From: Arenibacter troitsensis
GTDB lineage: Bacteria > Bacteroidota > Bacteroidia > Flavobacteriales > Flavobacteriaceae
Assembly: GCF_900177645.1 (NCBI RefSeq)
Contig: NZ_FXAO01000001.1
Location: 956,712-1,020,711, forward strand
Reading direction: 5' to 3'
Length of the DNA stretch: 64,000 bases
Shown here one piece after another: positions 42,348 to 51,409 of this stretch; within the stretch, counting starts at the first letter, position 1; every line of letters begins with the position of its first letter. The translations under genes and the position numbers were made by a program. Below the pieces are notes generated by a model. It had not been told where the DNA came from and did not search any database. It was given only the letters and a program-made list of their open reading frames with translations.

Positions 42348-43922
42348 TTAAAACATCTCGTTTATGTTTACCCTTTCAAAGTACAGTTCTTTAATTCCTT
42401 CGTACAGAATTCCAATATGATTTTCATCTATTACAGTCATACAAGAATAGCCGTAGCAGGACTCCTCGTAAAGTTCCAATTGATTTTTTGTTGGCCAGGT
42501 AATTCCTTGATCAAAACTTGTTTTTATGGTCATGTTAGACCTACGCTTTTCATTATTAGGGTTGAAAAATAAAAGTATCTTCCCTTTTTCCCTATGATCA
42601 AAACTAATCAAACTGGCCATACACACAGGTTCTATAAGGGCCTTTCTTGAGGAAACATGATCTTCCCAAGTTTGTCCCAAATCTTTGGTAATAGCAACTG
42701 CCCTGGAACCTCCACGATTATCACGCATATTTAGCATTAAACTTTCATCCTCCAATTGTACCACCTGTGCTTCCGTAGTATTGGATCTCGCGCCTGTGCC
42801 AATTTTCCATGTAAGTCCTTTATCTTTACTATAGATAATGGTGGAGTGTGGCATCCTATCCTTGTCTTTAAATTGGGCAGGAAATACCAATGTTCCGTCC
42901 TTAAGGGTAATTCCTTTTCCAGGTCCTTGCAATAATAATTGCCATTCTGGCTTTTTTATTTGTGAGGTAATATTTATAGGGTCGGACCAGGTAATCCCAT
43001 CATCTTCGCTTTTTACTAATACAAACTGACTTGTTTCTTCAGGAGTCATCCCTGGCTTAGATGCATGCCAATTCCGCTCTCCTCCATGTCCATGGGCCCA
43101 AACTGCTGCAACCCATATTGTACCGGTATTTCTATCTACAAGAATTGAAGGGTCACCAATACCATTTTCGTTCTGTGGTTTACCTCCATATTCACCCATA
43201 TCCATTATTACTTTCATAGGTTCCCAAGTAGTTCCACCGTCCGTACTGCGGCTCATGCCAACATCCACGTCCGCTTGAAGATCGACACTGCTTTCATAAC
43301 GGTTGTCGTAAACAGCGATTAAGGTTCCGGTATTGGTTGTTACCAAGCCCGGAATTCTATACGTATCAATATTGTCCTGATTGTGCTGTCTTAAAGCAAC
43401 ACCAATTCTTTGTGCGGTTTGGGTGCCTGATACAATTGGTTTAAGAACTTGACCATTGGACAAGGTGATAGATACACTGTTTGCGATAATTTTATTGGTC
43501 AAATTAACGCTGTCCTTTAAAGCCATCGACAACCAAAAAAAATTATCCCCGGCTTGCAAAGGTTGATGTCCCTCAATCTGAACTTGGGAAGCTATTTCTT
43601 TACTTATTCCAAATTTGGTCCCAGTTTCAAATCGAGGTTCTTTAAATGAAGAATATATTTCGATATCGGTAATATCATTCAGGTCAGTAGTTCCTTTCAA
43701 ATTAAAATCCAGAGAGGTTACAACAATGTCGGATGATTCCTGTGGGATGGTCAATTTCATTTGAATAACCTTATTCTTATCTTTTAAGGTAAGTATGGGA
43801 AGTACTGGTTGACTAGCTTCATAGGTAAAATCCGAAACCACCAAATTCTTTTTTTCTCCACAAGACAAAATAACTATTGCCACAATGGAATAGACCGCAA
43901 ATAAACTAACTTTTTTTTTCAT
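42348..43922 (-). CDS. nanH: GH33 sialidase with N-terminal BNR-associated domain, lipoprotein
   Basis: From MKKKVSLFAVYSIVAIVILSC (ATG at 43922; an upstream ATG at 43946 exists) the protein has 524 residues and a lipobox VILSC. About 30-165 form a beta-rich N-terminal domain typical of two-domain bacterial sialidases (BNR_assoc_N type). The catalytic propeller follows, with TYRIPGLVTTNTGTLIAVYD and Asp-boxes STDGGTTW, SEDDGITW, SKDKGLTW, TKDLGQTW and SFDQGITW. It is probably anchored at the cell surface or in the periplasm. It is the fourth gene of the nan operon. Its architecture resembles the NanH-type enzymes of Bacteroides and Tannerella. Confidence 0.92.
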   Translation of the reverse strand: MKKKVSLFAVYSIVAIVILSCGEKKNLVVSDFTYEASQPVLPILTLKDKNKVIQMKLTIPQESSDIVVTSLDFNLKGTTDLNDITDIEIYSSFKEPRFETGTKFGISKEIASQVQIEGHQPLQAGDNFFWLSMALKDSVNLTNKIIANSVSITLSNGQVLKPIVSGTQTAQRIGVALRQHNQDNIDTYRIPGLVTTNTGTLIAVYDNRYESSVDLQADVDVGMSRSTDGGTTWEPMKVIMDMGEYGGKPQNENGIGDPSILVDRNTGTIWVAAVWAHGHGGERNWHASKPGMTPEETSQFVLVKSEDDGITWSDPINITSQIKKPEWQLLLQGPGKGITLKDGTLVFPAQFKDKDRMPHSTIIYSKDKGLTWKIGTGARSNTTEAQVVQLEDESLMLNMRDNRGGSRAVAITKDLGQTWEDHVSSRKALIEPVCMASLISFDHREKGKILLFFNPNNEKRRSNMTIKTSFDQGITWPTKNQLELYEESCYGYSCMTVIDENHIGILYEGIKELYFERVNINEMF

Positions 43923-43976
43923 GTTTATAAATTTACTATTGTTCAATGATTTGATAACAACTGCATTATTTTACTC

Positions 43977-44633
43977 CTACCCAACGTATGGGGTTAATAT
44001 TTTTTTCCATTTCTGATATCCCTTCATGTTCAAATGCAATCCGTCATCAGTATATATTGGTTTTAATACTCCTTTGGGATTCCTAAATTTTCTATGGAGA
44101 TCTATAAAAGCTATATTCATTTTTTTGGAAAGCGCTTTTAATTCCCAATTTACAGAGACTATCAATTCTTGATTTTTTTTATGTCCTGAGAATTTATCGC
44201 CTACTGCCGGATTTACCGGAAGGATACTTTGCAAAATTATTTCCGTGGTCTCCGATTCCTTTTTTATTTCAAGCAAAATTGATGTCAGGTGGTTGATCAC
44301 ATACGATTTTGTCTTCCCCCTGGCAAGATCATTGGTCCCGATGAGTATAAATATTTTTGTCGGTTGGGAGGAGGTAACTTCCGATAACCGATTAAGGATT
44401 CCTGCTGTAACATCTCCACTTATGCCTCTATTCAATACATTTTTATTAGGAAACATAGCTCCCCAATCGCCACCTTCGGTAATACTGTTCCCTAAAAAGA
44501 TTATTTCATCTTCGGTGTCGGGCGTCGCTTCAAATTGCTTCTTTCGTTGATAATAATGATCAGAATACTTTTGACAATTGGCCGAAAATGCCATTGCAAA
44601 AAACCCAAAAATAATTATTAATTTATGTGTCAA
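43977..44633 (-). CDS. SGNH/GDSL-family hydrolase (probable esterase)
   Basis: The 218-residue exported protein (signal peptide to about residue 20, FSANCQ) has the SGNH blocks in order: block I IIFLGNSITEGGDWG (Ser nucleophile in GNSIT), block II GISGDVTAGILNRL, block III LIGTNDLARG, and block V DDGLHLNMKGYQKW with the Asp-His pair. It should remove acetyl or other acyl groups from carbohydrates. Lying between the two-domain sialate esterase and a sialidase in the nan operon, it probably deacetylates sialic acids or the underlying glycan. FANC-like Cys near the signal end might instead be a lipobox. Confidence 0.88.
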   Translation of the reverse strand: MTHKLIIIFGFFAMAFSANCQKYSDHYYQRKKQFEATPDTEDEIIFLGNSITEGGDWGAMFPNKNVLNRGISGDVTAGILNRLSEVTSSQPTKIFILIGTNDLARGKTKSYVINHLTSILLEIKKESETTEIILQSILPVNPAVGDKFSGHKKNQELIVSVNWELKALSKKMNIAFIDLHRKFRNPKGVLKPIYTDDGLHLNMKGYQKWKKILTPYVG

Positions 44634-44721
44634 TTTTATTTTTTTATCGTTTATAAGACTATTGGCTTATGATGTTCTAGTTCAAGGAGAGTGAAGATGT
44701 CGCCATTAATTACTGGTAGAA

Positions 44722-46800
44722 TTAATCTATCATCCCTAGGTTTGAAAATGTAGATGCAGGGAACCCATGCTTATTAATTAAGTTCCCATTTGTGTATGGG
44801 CTATATCCGTACCTAACATATCTAGGATTCTTAATCTGTTCGCTCCAAATCCTTAATACGTGGTTATCAATTTGGGCTTCGGCCTTTACAAACACTTTAT
44901 CCTTACCGGCAATTTCAATATCCAGAACAGCCTTCCCGTCACTGGTCCGTAAGCCCTCCGCATGCGAAAAATGCACTTCCAGAGCATTATTCTTAACATT
45001 GACGAAATCCAATAAAGGTCCTGAGTACGGGACGTTGTTGCCATAGTTTTTTGCCAAGGCGATGTTGGACAAACGCTTGCCAATTATCCACTTCCCATTG
45101 GGATGTACATCTGTAGGATGGCCCACATCCGAGGACACTGCCATCCCTGTATTGGGAATGGACAACAATCTCCGTTGGGAATCTCTAAAGACGCCCCAAT
45201 TAGGTCTTTCAATACTACTCAATTGGACAAAGTTAAATGCTAGATCGGGGTTGTTCCATTGATTGCGCCAATCGGCTACAAGCATTTTGAACAATTTGGA
45301 ATGTAATTCCTCCCGGTCCGCGTTCGATTCTCCTTGATACCATAGCACTCCCTTTATTGGGAAATCCTTTATTGGATAAATACCGGCGTCAAACAACATG
45401 GTTGGATCAAAGGGATGTCTGGCTGTAACTCCAAAGTCCGTCATATTGCTTAAGTTTTTTGCTTTTCGCTCCGAAACCCAGGGTTGTACCAAAGGGTTTA
45501 AATGGGTGTCGTTTAATAGACTTATAGTTTCGTTTGTTGCTTCCATTGCTTCTCTACTGATCCAACTTTGGGTGGTAGAGCCGCCTACGGCGTTGCAAAC
45601 AATTCCTATTGGCACTTTTAATTCTTTTTCAAGGTTATAAGCAAAAGAATATGCAATAGCGGAGAAACTTTCCAATATTGAATCAGGCTTGTTACTCCAG
45701 CCAGATGACCTAAAATAATCCTTGGCATTACAATTTAACAACTCTTCCTTTGAAAAAGTATGGTTTGACGGGTGAGCTTTCCCATCCATTGAAAACAGAA
45801 AGATATTAGTATTTATGGAGTCCTTTAAAATGGTAGATCCGTGTAACTCCTTGCTTAATGTAAAATCCATGTTAGACTGTCCGGACGCTAGCCATACTTC
45901 CCCAACATAGACTTTAAAGATATTGATATCTCCTGATTTCTTTGACTTTATGTTTAATTTATAAGGTCCACCAGCCTCTTTTGCTGGATAGGTAACCTGC
46001 CATTGTCCATGCTTAGATACTTTTGTTCGTTTTGCTTCTCCATTAAAATGGACGGTTATTTCATCCAAGGCATTTGCCGATCCCTTAATGACTATGGGAA
46101 CATTTCTTTGAAATACCATGTTCTCGCCATACAGAGTGGGAAGTGTTAACCCTCCGTAATTACCGCTGACAAAACGGTAAATCTTATCGGCAATGATATT
46201 GGCGCCTTCCTTGGTGGGATGAAGGTCATCGGCATAGTATTCGGGGAAGCGGTACAAGGGATCCTGTAGGTTCATGATGTCTACACCGGCCTTTTCCCCT
46301 ATGATGTCTATTTTTGCCTGAATTTCCAGATAATTTTCCCGCATGCCTTCTTGAAACCAATGATGGCCGGAAAAAGAAGGTGACATTTTGCAGATAATGA
46401 TTTTAGGTGAAGAGGGTAGGCTTCTGTACTCTTGGATCAAGTCTAGATAATCGGAAACAAATTCCCCTTTATGCATGGGCCAATTATTGTTACCTTGGTC
46501 ATTAAGGCCCAAATGTATTATCACCAGGTCAGGTAAGAAGGATTTGGATTCCTCGAAATGAAGTGTATTCCAATAAGGTTTGTGACCATTTTTCAAAACA
46601 GTAGCGCCAGGATGTCCAAAATTGGTTACTTCAAATCGGTTTCCTAAAAGCTCTTGCAATTGTGAAGGATAGGAATTAACCTCTCTTTGCTCTATTGCAG
46701 TCCCATAAGTAACGCTATTGCCGACACAAGCTACTTTTGTTTTTTGTGCCTGTGTGGAAAAAGTGAATACAAGTGCCAGAAATAAAATTTTCTTAATCAT
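44722..46800 (-). CDS. Two-domain sialate O-acetylesterase (SGNH + SASA domains)
   Basis: From MIKKILFLALVFTFSTQAQ (ATG at 46800; an ATG at 46818 is also possible) the protein has 692 residues. The first domain (about 20-215) is SGNH: VACVGNSVTYGTAIEQREVN, FGHPGATVLKNG, HLGLNDQGNNNW and DDLHPTKEGANIIADKI. The second (about 225-690) is the sialate O-acetylesterase domain: MVFQRNVPIVIKGSANALDE, VWLASGQSNMDFTL, IVCNAVGGSTTQSWISREAM and GVLWYQGESNADREEL. This layout matches the dual-domain esterases of Bacteroides and Tannerella (EstA/NanS type) that remove 9-O-acetyl groups so that sialidases can act. It is the second gene of the nan operon. Confidence 0.92.
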   Translation of the reverse strand: MIKKILFLALVFTFSTQAQKTKVACVGNSVTYGTAIEQREVNSYPSQLQELLGNRFEVTNFGHPGATVLKNGHKPYWNTLHFEESKSFLPDLVIIHLGLNDQGNNNWPMHKGEFVSDYLDLIQEYRSLPSSPKIIICKMSPSFSGHHWFQEGMRENYLEIQAKIDIIGEKAGVDIMNLQDPLYRFPEYYADDLHPTKEGANIIADKIYRFVSGNYGGLTLPTLYGENMVFQRNVPIVIKGSANALDEITVHFNGEAKRTKVSKHGQWQVTYPAKEAGGPYKLNIKSKKSGDINIFKVYVGEVWLASGQSNMDFTLSKELHGSTILKDSINTNIFLFSMDGKAHPSNHTFSKEELLNCNAKDYFRSSGWSNKPDSILESFSAIAYSFAYNLEKELKVPIGIVCNAVGGSTTQSWISREAMEATNETISLLNDTHLNPLVQPWVSERKAKNLSNMTDFGVTARHPFDPTMLFDAGIYPIKDFPIKGVLWYQGESNADREELHSKLFKMLVADWRNQWNNPDLAFNFVQLSSIERPNWGVFRDSQRRLLSIPNTGMAVSSDVGHPTDVHPNGKWIIGKRLSNIALAKNYGNNVPYSGPLLDFVNVKNNALEVHFSHAEGLRTSDGKAVLDIEIAGKDKVFVKAEAQIDNHVLRIWSEQIKNPRYVRYGYSPYTNGNLINKHGFPASTFSNLGMID

Positions 46801-46860
46801 TTGGAATTGCATAACCATAATTTTATTTTTCGCTCAATCACAACTATACGTGACATTACC

Positions 46861-47772
46861 TTAAGCCTGTTTGGATTGACTAAAATATGGGGTAATGCCC
46901 AATGTATCCAGTTCCGTTTTGGCTTCCTCTATTTGCGCTTTGGTAAGTGTGGTATGTGGAAACCTACTAGGACCAAGATCTACGCCCAACGCCTTCATAA
47001 ACGATTTCGCCGCACCGTTAAAACCACCTTTGGCATTTAACACATCCACAAATTTCATTGATTTCTGCTGAAGGTCAGCAGCCAGCTTATTATCATTTTT
47101 GTTGAAGGCCTCAACTATAGCCAAATATAACGGCGCTAAATGATTGTAGGTGCTCCCCACCCAGCCTTCGGCGCCAAAGGGAAGGCTGGCAAGAAAAATT
47201 TCATCGAATCCGAATAGAATATTGGCCGAGCCATTGTTAAGTTCCTTGGAGTACTTATAGTCCACAAGATTATTGTTGGTAAATTTTATACCCGCAAGAT
47301 TTGGAATCTGTGGGGTTGCCAGTTCCAAAAATTCCACCATATTAAAATTGGCCCCAGTCAAAACGGGTATGTGGTAATAATAAAATGGAATATTAGGGGC
47401 ACATGCAGCAACTTCTTTACAATATTCCACCAATTTATCAATATTGGATAGTCTGAAGTAATAGGGGGCCAAGGCAGCAATACCATCTACCTTATCGGCA
47501 GCATTTCTGGCCAATTCCTTGGCCTCATTTAGACTGGTATGCCCAACATGATCCACTATAAAAAGATCGGAGGATTTATTTTCTCCCCAAGCACTTGTAA
47601 TCTGTTTTCTTTCTGCTACGGACAAGGATGCAAAGTCTCCTGTTGAACCGTTGATAAACGCTCCTTTAACTCCATTGCCCTTTAAGAATTCAGCGTATTG
47701 TGGAATTACTTCTAAATTAATTGAAGTATCATGGTGCATAGGTGCATAGGTTGCTGCTATAAGTCCTTTCAT
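46861..47772 (-). CDS. nanA: N-acetylneuraminate lyase
   Basis: The 303-residue TIM-barrel protein of the dihydrodipicolinate synthase family splits N-acetylneuraminate into ManNAc and pyruvate. NGSTGDFASL (41-50) is the pyruvate-binding GST motif. YYYHIPVLTG (131-140) holds the catalytic Tyr (about 133). LAGIKFT holds the Schiff-base Lys (K163). Spacing fits E. coli NanA (Y137, K165). It leads the seven-gene operon, and a 15-bp palindrome lies 16-30 bases before its start. In context with sialidases, esterase, transporter and AGE epimerase, the lyase role is well supported over a dihydrodipicolinate synthase role. Confidence 0.92.
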   Translation of the reverse strand: MKGLIAATYAPMHHDTSINLEVIPQYAEFLKGNGVKGAFINGSTGDFASLSVAERKQITSAWGENKSSDLFIVDHVGHTSLNEAKELARNAADKVDGIAALAPYYFRLSNIDKLVEYCKEVAACAPNIPFYYYHIPVLTGANFNMVEFLELATPQIPNLAGIKFTNNNLVDYKYSKELNNGSANILFGFDEIFLASLPFGAEGWVGSTYNHLAPLYLAIVEAFNKNDNKLAADLQQKSMKFVDVLNAKGGFNGAAKSFMKALGVDLGPSRFPHTTLTKAQIEEAKTELDTLGITPYFSQSKQA

Positions 47773-47787
47773 TTTGTTTCTATAGTA

Positions 47788-47802
47788 TTATGTATTACAT
47801 AA
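47788..47802. promoter_or_regulatory. Palindromic operator before nanA
   Basis: TTATGTATTACATAA is a perfect 7+1+7 palindrome, 16 bases from the nanA start codon, and matches the operator before susC except at the centre and the outermost pair. Confidence 0.75.
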
Positions 47803-48555
47803 GGCGAAGATATGTAAAAATATAAAGCCGAACAATTTTATTTTTATTAATATTCCATTTTATACTTTAAGAATAGTTGTGTTTTAGGTTATCATATTGA
47901 AAATAAGGTAGATATTGATTTTTTTGTAAAAATTAAGGCCGAAAAATTTCTTGTACTTAGTAAATTTGTGTGACTAAAAGGGGTGAGAGACGGTTGTGGG
48001 AAAGTTAGTGTTTATCTTGCTCCTTTTCGATGCGATTTTTAGTAATGAATAGTGAGGGCAAAGAATCCTTACGACGTGTTTTGAATAATTTGATGGTAAA
48101 TTTAACAGGTTTATACCAGTTATTTAATTGGTATTAACTGATCTTTTTGTGTTGATGCAAATTGTCCCAATTTTTTCACTGCCTTTTTTAGTTACTCTTC
48201 CCTTATATATATTGATGGATATAAATTTCTCATGGTTGATGTATGCACTTCCTTCAATATTAAATAGAAATGATGGGGCTTCAATATCTGTCTAATATAG
48301 AGGACTTATAATCTCCTCTATTTCGTTTTGATTATGTTGATGATGAAGAATAGTGTTATAGGTGTAATATAAAGTTGTACGATGGTATAATTCAAAATGG
48401 GGTATTCCATAGGTACGTGGTATATACAGCAGAACGGTCTGCAGAATACATTTAAGAGCCTAGTTGAGTCATTGGAATTTTTTCATTCTAGAGTAAAATT
48501 ATTCTAGCAGAAGAGATGCAATTTTTAATTTGTGTCAATTTTATACTATATTTAC

Positions 48556-48572
48556 ATTATGTTTAACATAAT
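48556..48572. promoter_or_regulatory. 17-bp palindromic operator before the sulfatase gene
   Basis: ATTATGTTTAACATAAT is a perfect 8+1+8 palindrome that ends within a few bases of the start codon. It differs from the susC site only in the central three bases and keeps the ATTATGT/ACATAAT arms. Confidence 0.75.
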
Positions 48573-48577
48573 GCATT

Positions 48578-50338
48578 TTGACTGTGATTAAAAAGTTCAT
48601 TACCCTTGTTGCACTTTCACTAGCGCTTAGTGCTTGTAAAAGTAGAACTGAGGCGGAAAAAGAGGTTAGGCCCAACATTATAGTCATCATGGCAGATGAT
48701 ATGGGTTTTTCCGATTTAAGTTCTTATGGTGGAGAGATTGACACTCCGAATATTGATGATTTGGCAAACAACGGATTAAGGTTTACCCAATTCTATAATG
48801 CAGGCAGATGTGTGCCGAGTAGGGCAAGTTTACTAACAGGGCTGTATGCACATAAAACGGGGCTTGGTTATATGACAGCCCAAGATTATGGTAAACCTGG
48901 TTACCGTGCCGATCTTAATAATGAATGTGTAACTATCGCAGAAGTATTGAAACAGGCTGGTTATAAAACTTATATGGCTGGTAAATGGCATCTTAATCAT
49001 AACTTTAAACCAGATGAATCCAAGCATAATTGGCCTCTTCAAAGGGGTTTTGATCAATTTTATGGGACACTTATTGCCGCGGGTAGCTATTGGGACCCTT
49101 TAACTTTGGTGGAAGGGAATTCCTATGTGGAGCCCTATAATGATTTTTATTATACTGAAGCCATAACAAAAAAGTCTATAGAATATATTAGTTCTAATGA
49201 TGCAGATAAGCCTTTTTTTCTTTACATGGCCTATACAGCTCCACATTGGCCGTTACATGCAAGAAAAGAGGCTATTGCAAAGCATAAAGGGAAATTTGAA
49301 AAAGGCTGGGACATACTGAGAAAAGAGCGTTATAGAAGTTTAGTTAACCAAGGAATCATCGATCCCTTATGGAAACTACCAGTGATTGACGAACAAAATG
49401 TAGCCTGGGACAAAGCGGAGCATAAACTTTGGGAGCAATCTAGGATGGAAGCCTATGCTGGTAGCATCGAGCATTTAGATCAAGGCGTGGGGGCGTTGGT
49501 AGCTGCACTTAAAGACCAAGGTAAATTGGATAATACAATTATATTTTTCCTTTCAGATAATGGGGGTGATAAAACGGAGCATATCAATGGGATGATCGGA
49601 AATTCAGGTAAACCATGGAGTGTAATGAATTACGTTCCGCTTTACACGAAAAAAGGTGATATAATTGTGTCTGGTGATTATCCTGGTGTTCACTTGGGGC
49701 CTGAAAATACTTATGGGGGATATGGTTTAAAGTGGGCTAATCTGAGTAATACACCATTTAAAAAATTCAAAACCTATATGCATGAGGGAGGTATTGCCAC
49801 CCCTTTCATAGTTCATTGGCCAAAAGGAATCCGTGCTAAAAACGAATTAAGAAGACAGCCAGCACATATTATAGATATCATGGCAACAAGTTTAGAATTG
49901 GCTGAAACAGACTATCCGACATCGTTCAATAATAACGAAATTAAGCCTTTGGATGGTAAAAGTTTACTTCCTATAATATACAAAGATGAAAAGATAAGGG
50001 ATACATTATTTTGGGAGCATCAAGGCAATAAAGCGGTCCGATTGGGTGATTGGAAGCTGGTCTCTAATTTGGAAAAAGGAGAATGGGAACTTTATAACCT
50101 AAAAGATGATAGAACTGAAACAAACGACCTGGCTAATATCTACTCAGAAAAAGTAATAAAATTGGAAAGGATTTACAATAACTGGGCTTTAAAATCCAAT
50201 GTTTTGCCTTGGGAAGATATGAAAATACTGGTGGTAGCTGGGGACAAAAGTCCACTTACTAGGACGAGGGCAGAAGCCGATGAGGCGTATAAAGAAGTTC
50301 AGAAGTATTTGAATAATGGAAAAAATAGTATTGATTAA
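48578..50338 (+). CDS. S1-family arylsulfatase lipoprotein
   Basis: The protein has 586 residues from a TTG at 48578, or 584 from the GTG at 48584; no in-frame ATG precedes the signal peptide. The lipobox is LALSAC (Cys about 20). Sulfatase landmarks are IIVIMADDMGFSDLSSYGGE, the formylglycine motif C-V-P-S-R (about 78-82) followed by ASLLTG, MAGKWHL, and FLSDNGGDKTEH. The text resembles the long arylsulfatases of the S1_4 kind. It is divergent from nanA, with an operator palindrome directly before the start, so it belongs to the same regulon. It should desulfate the glycan in the periplasm or at the surface. The substrate is not determinable by eye. Confidence 0.9.
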   Translation: MTVIKKFITLVALSLALSACKSRTEAEKEVRPNIIVIMADDMGFSDLSSYGGEIDTPNIDDLANNGLRFTQFYNAGRCVPSRASLLTGLYAHKTGLGYMTAQDYGKPGYRADLNNECVTIAEVLKQAGYKTYMAGKWHLNHNFKPDESKHNWPLQRGFDQFYGTLIAAGSYWDPLTLVEGNSYVEPYNDFYYTEAITKKSIEYISSNDADKPFFLYMAYTAPHWPLHARKEAIAKHKGKFEKGWDILRKERYRSLVNQGIIDPLWKLPVIDEQNVAWDKAEHKLWEQSRMEAYAGSIEHLDQGVGALVAALKDQGKLDNTIIFFLSDNGGDKTEHINGMIGNSGKPWSVMNYVPLYTKKGDIIVSGDYPGVHLGPENTYGGYGLKWANLSNTPFKKFKTYMHEGGIATPFIVHWPKGIRAKNELRRQPAHIIDIMATSLELAETDYPTSFNNNEIKPLDGKSLLPIIYKDEKIRDTLFWEHQGNKAVRLGDWKLVSNLEKGEWELYNLKDDRTETNDLANIYSEKVIKLERIYNNWALKSNVLPWEDMKILVVAGDKSPLTRTRAEADEAYKEVQKYLNNGKNSID

Positions 50339-50843
50339 GAGACCTGGTTTGTATTAGTTAAAGATCTAGCTTTACTCTTAATTAGGATCTAACTTTGTTG
50401 CTTGTTCTATATTTCGTAAATATTTTTCATAAGGGAAAATTAGAAATGTGAAGTTAAAGTCATGATGTTTTATATAGTTTAGGTGATGTGCATAACAACA
50501 GAAATAATGCCCTCTGAACCGCTTTTTACGAGATTAGTAGCTACACAAATCCCAATTCTATCATATTCTCCATTCCGGTATTTTTATTAGTTAATATGCC
50601 TATAAAAAAATTGAAGGAAGATTCTTGGACAATGGATACCAAATTTACGGTTTGCATATGTTTTTGTATCTAAAGATTAATGCCCAACTAATTTAACAGG
50701 TAGATAATCTAGAAAAATCTGATAATACCTGTAGAAAGGATATTAAGATGTAAATTATTCAAGTTTATAATTATTTGTACTTTTATGGTTATAAAGAATA
50801 GCAATTAATATCTTTAGAGTTCTTTTTTAATTGTTAGTGTGCA

Positions 50844-50856
50844 ATTAGGTGTGCAT
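50844..50856 (-). promoter_or_regulatory. Putative recombinase arm-type site, right end
   Basis: AATTAGGTGTGCA is the exact complement of TGCACACCTAATT at 17291-17303. A related GTGTGCA stands directly before it (50838-50844). Confidence 0.45.
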
Positions 50857-50936
50857 TACTGAAGAAAACAATAGAAAACACTTGTATACAGTGCTTTGTT
50901 AGGAAGTGGTTAAGTCTGTCATCCCGACCAAGCAGA

Positions 50937-50968
50937 AAAGTGATTTGCAATAGCAAATCACTTTTTTT
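50937..50968 (+). terminator. Strong intrinsic terminator
   Basis: AAAGTGATTTGC (50937-50948) pairs perfectly with GCAAATCACTTT (50953-50964) over a 4-base loop and runs into T residues. The preceding CTGTCATCCCGACCA resembles the beginning of the dispersed repeat. Confidence 0.8.
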
Positions 50969-50981
50969 GTTTCCCATGGAG

Positions 50982-51309
50982 CCAAACACAGTTTGTGTGT
51001 ACATGGGGAACAAGAAATATGCCCTTCACTTTTCTATTTGCACTGAGGGTTTATTGGGATTCTGTAAATCCTGTTTTGAGAATTTGACCAAACGCAGTTT
51101 GTGTGAACATGGGGAACAAAAAAGTAGGAAGGCGTTAGCCTTCACTTTTCTATTTGCACTGAGGGTTTATTGGGATTCTGTAAATCCTGTTTTGAGAATT
51201 TGACCAAACGCAGTTTGTGTGAACATGGGGAACAAAAAAGTAGGAAGGCGTAAGCCTTCACTTTTCTATTTGCACTGAGGGTTTATTGGGATTCTGTAAA
51301 TCCTGTCAT
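50982..51309 (+). repeat. Three tandem ~116-bp repeats
   Basis: Units start at 50982, 51088 and 51204 with CCAAAC(G/A)CA. Units two and three are almost identical over 116 bases. The first is 106 bases because it lacks the hairpin GAAGGCGTTAGCCTTC. Each contains GCACTGAGGGTTTATTGGG. The array runs straight into repeat copy B. An open frame across it is a by-product of the repeats. Confidence 0.9.
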
Positions 51310-51409
51310 CCCGACGAACCTAGAAACTAGAAATAGGTAGTATCAAAAACACTGTTAATCATTTGATTTTCAGTGTTTTATGTTTTTAGCAATTTTATTT
51401 GATATCAAA
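51303..51409 (+). repeat. ~100-bp direct repeat, copy B (possible attR)
   Basis: It is a near-identical copy of 17178-17278, with a duplicated CTAGAAA segment (7-base insertion) and a shortened T-run. The same hairpin is present (51345-51379). Left of it lie the tandem repeats. Right of it, sequence related to copy A stops. Confidence 0.7.

Larger units (their letters stand above)
47773..48577. other. Divergent control region between nanA operon and sulfatase gene
   Basis: About 800 bases without a gene. Operator palindromes sit at both ends (47788-47802 and 48556-48572). Next to the nanA-side operator, a TATCTTCG reading leftwards could be the Bacteroidetes -7 element. The middle part (about 47950-48500) shows no recognisable gene or RNA. 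Confidence 0.6.

Noticed and set aside
46861-47772. Dihydrodipicolinate synthase (lysine pathway) instead of NanA
   Set aside because: The family is shared, but the YYYHIPVLTG segment and the sialidase/esterase/epimerase context support the lyase.
50940-51203. 87-codon frame across the tandem repeats
   Set aside because: The product repeats because the DNA repeats. The hairpins and terminator inside argue for noncoding DNA.
50982-51309. Possible CRISPR array
   Set aside because: There are only three long units without unique spacers, and no cas genes are present in the window.
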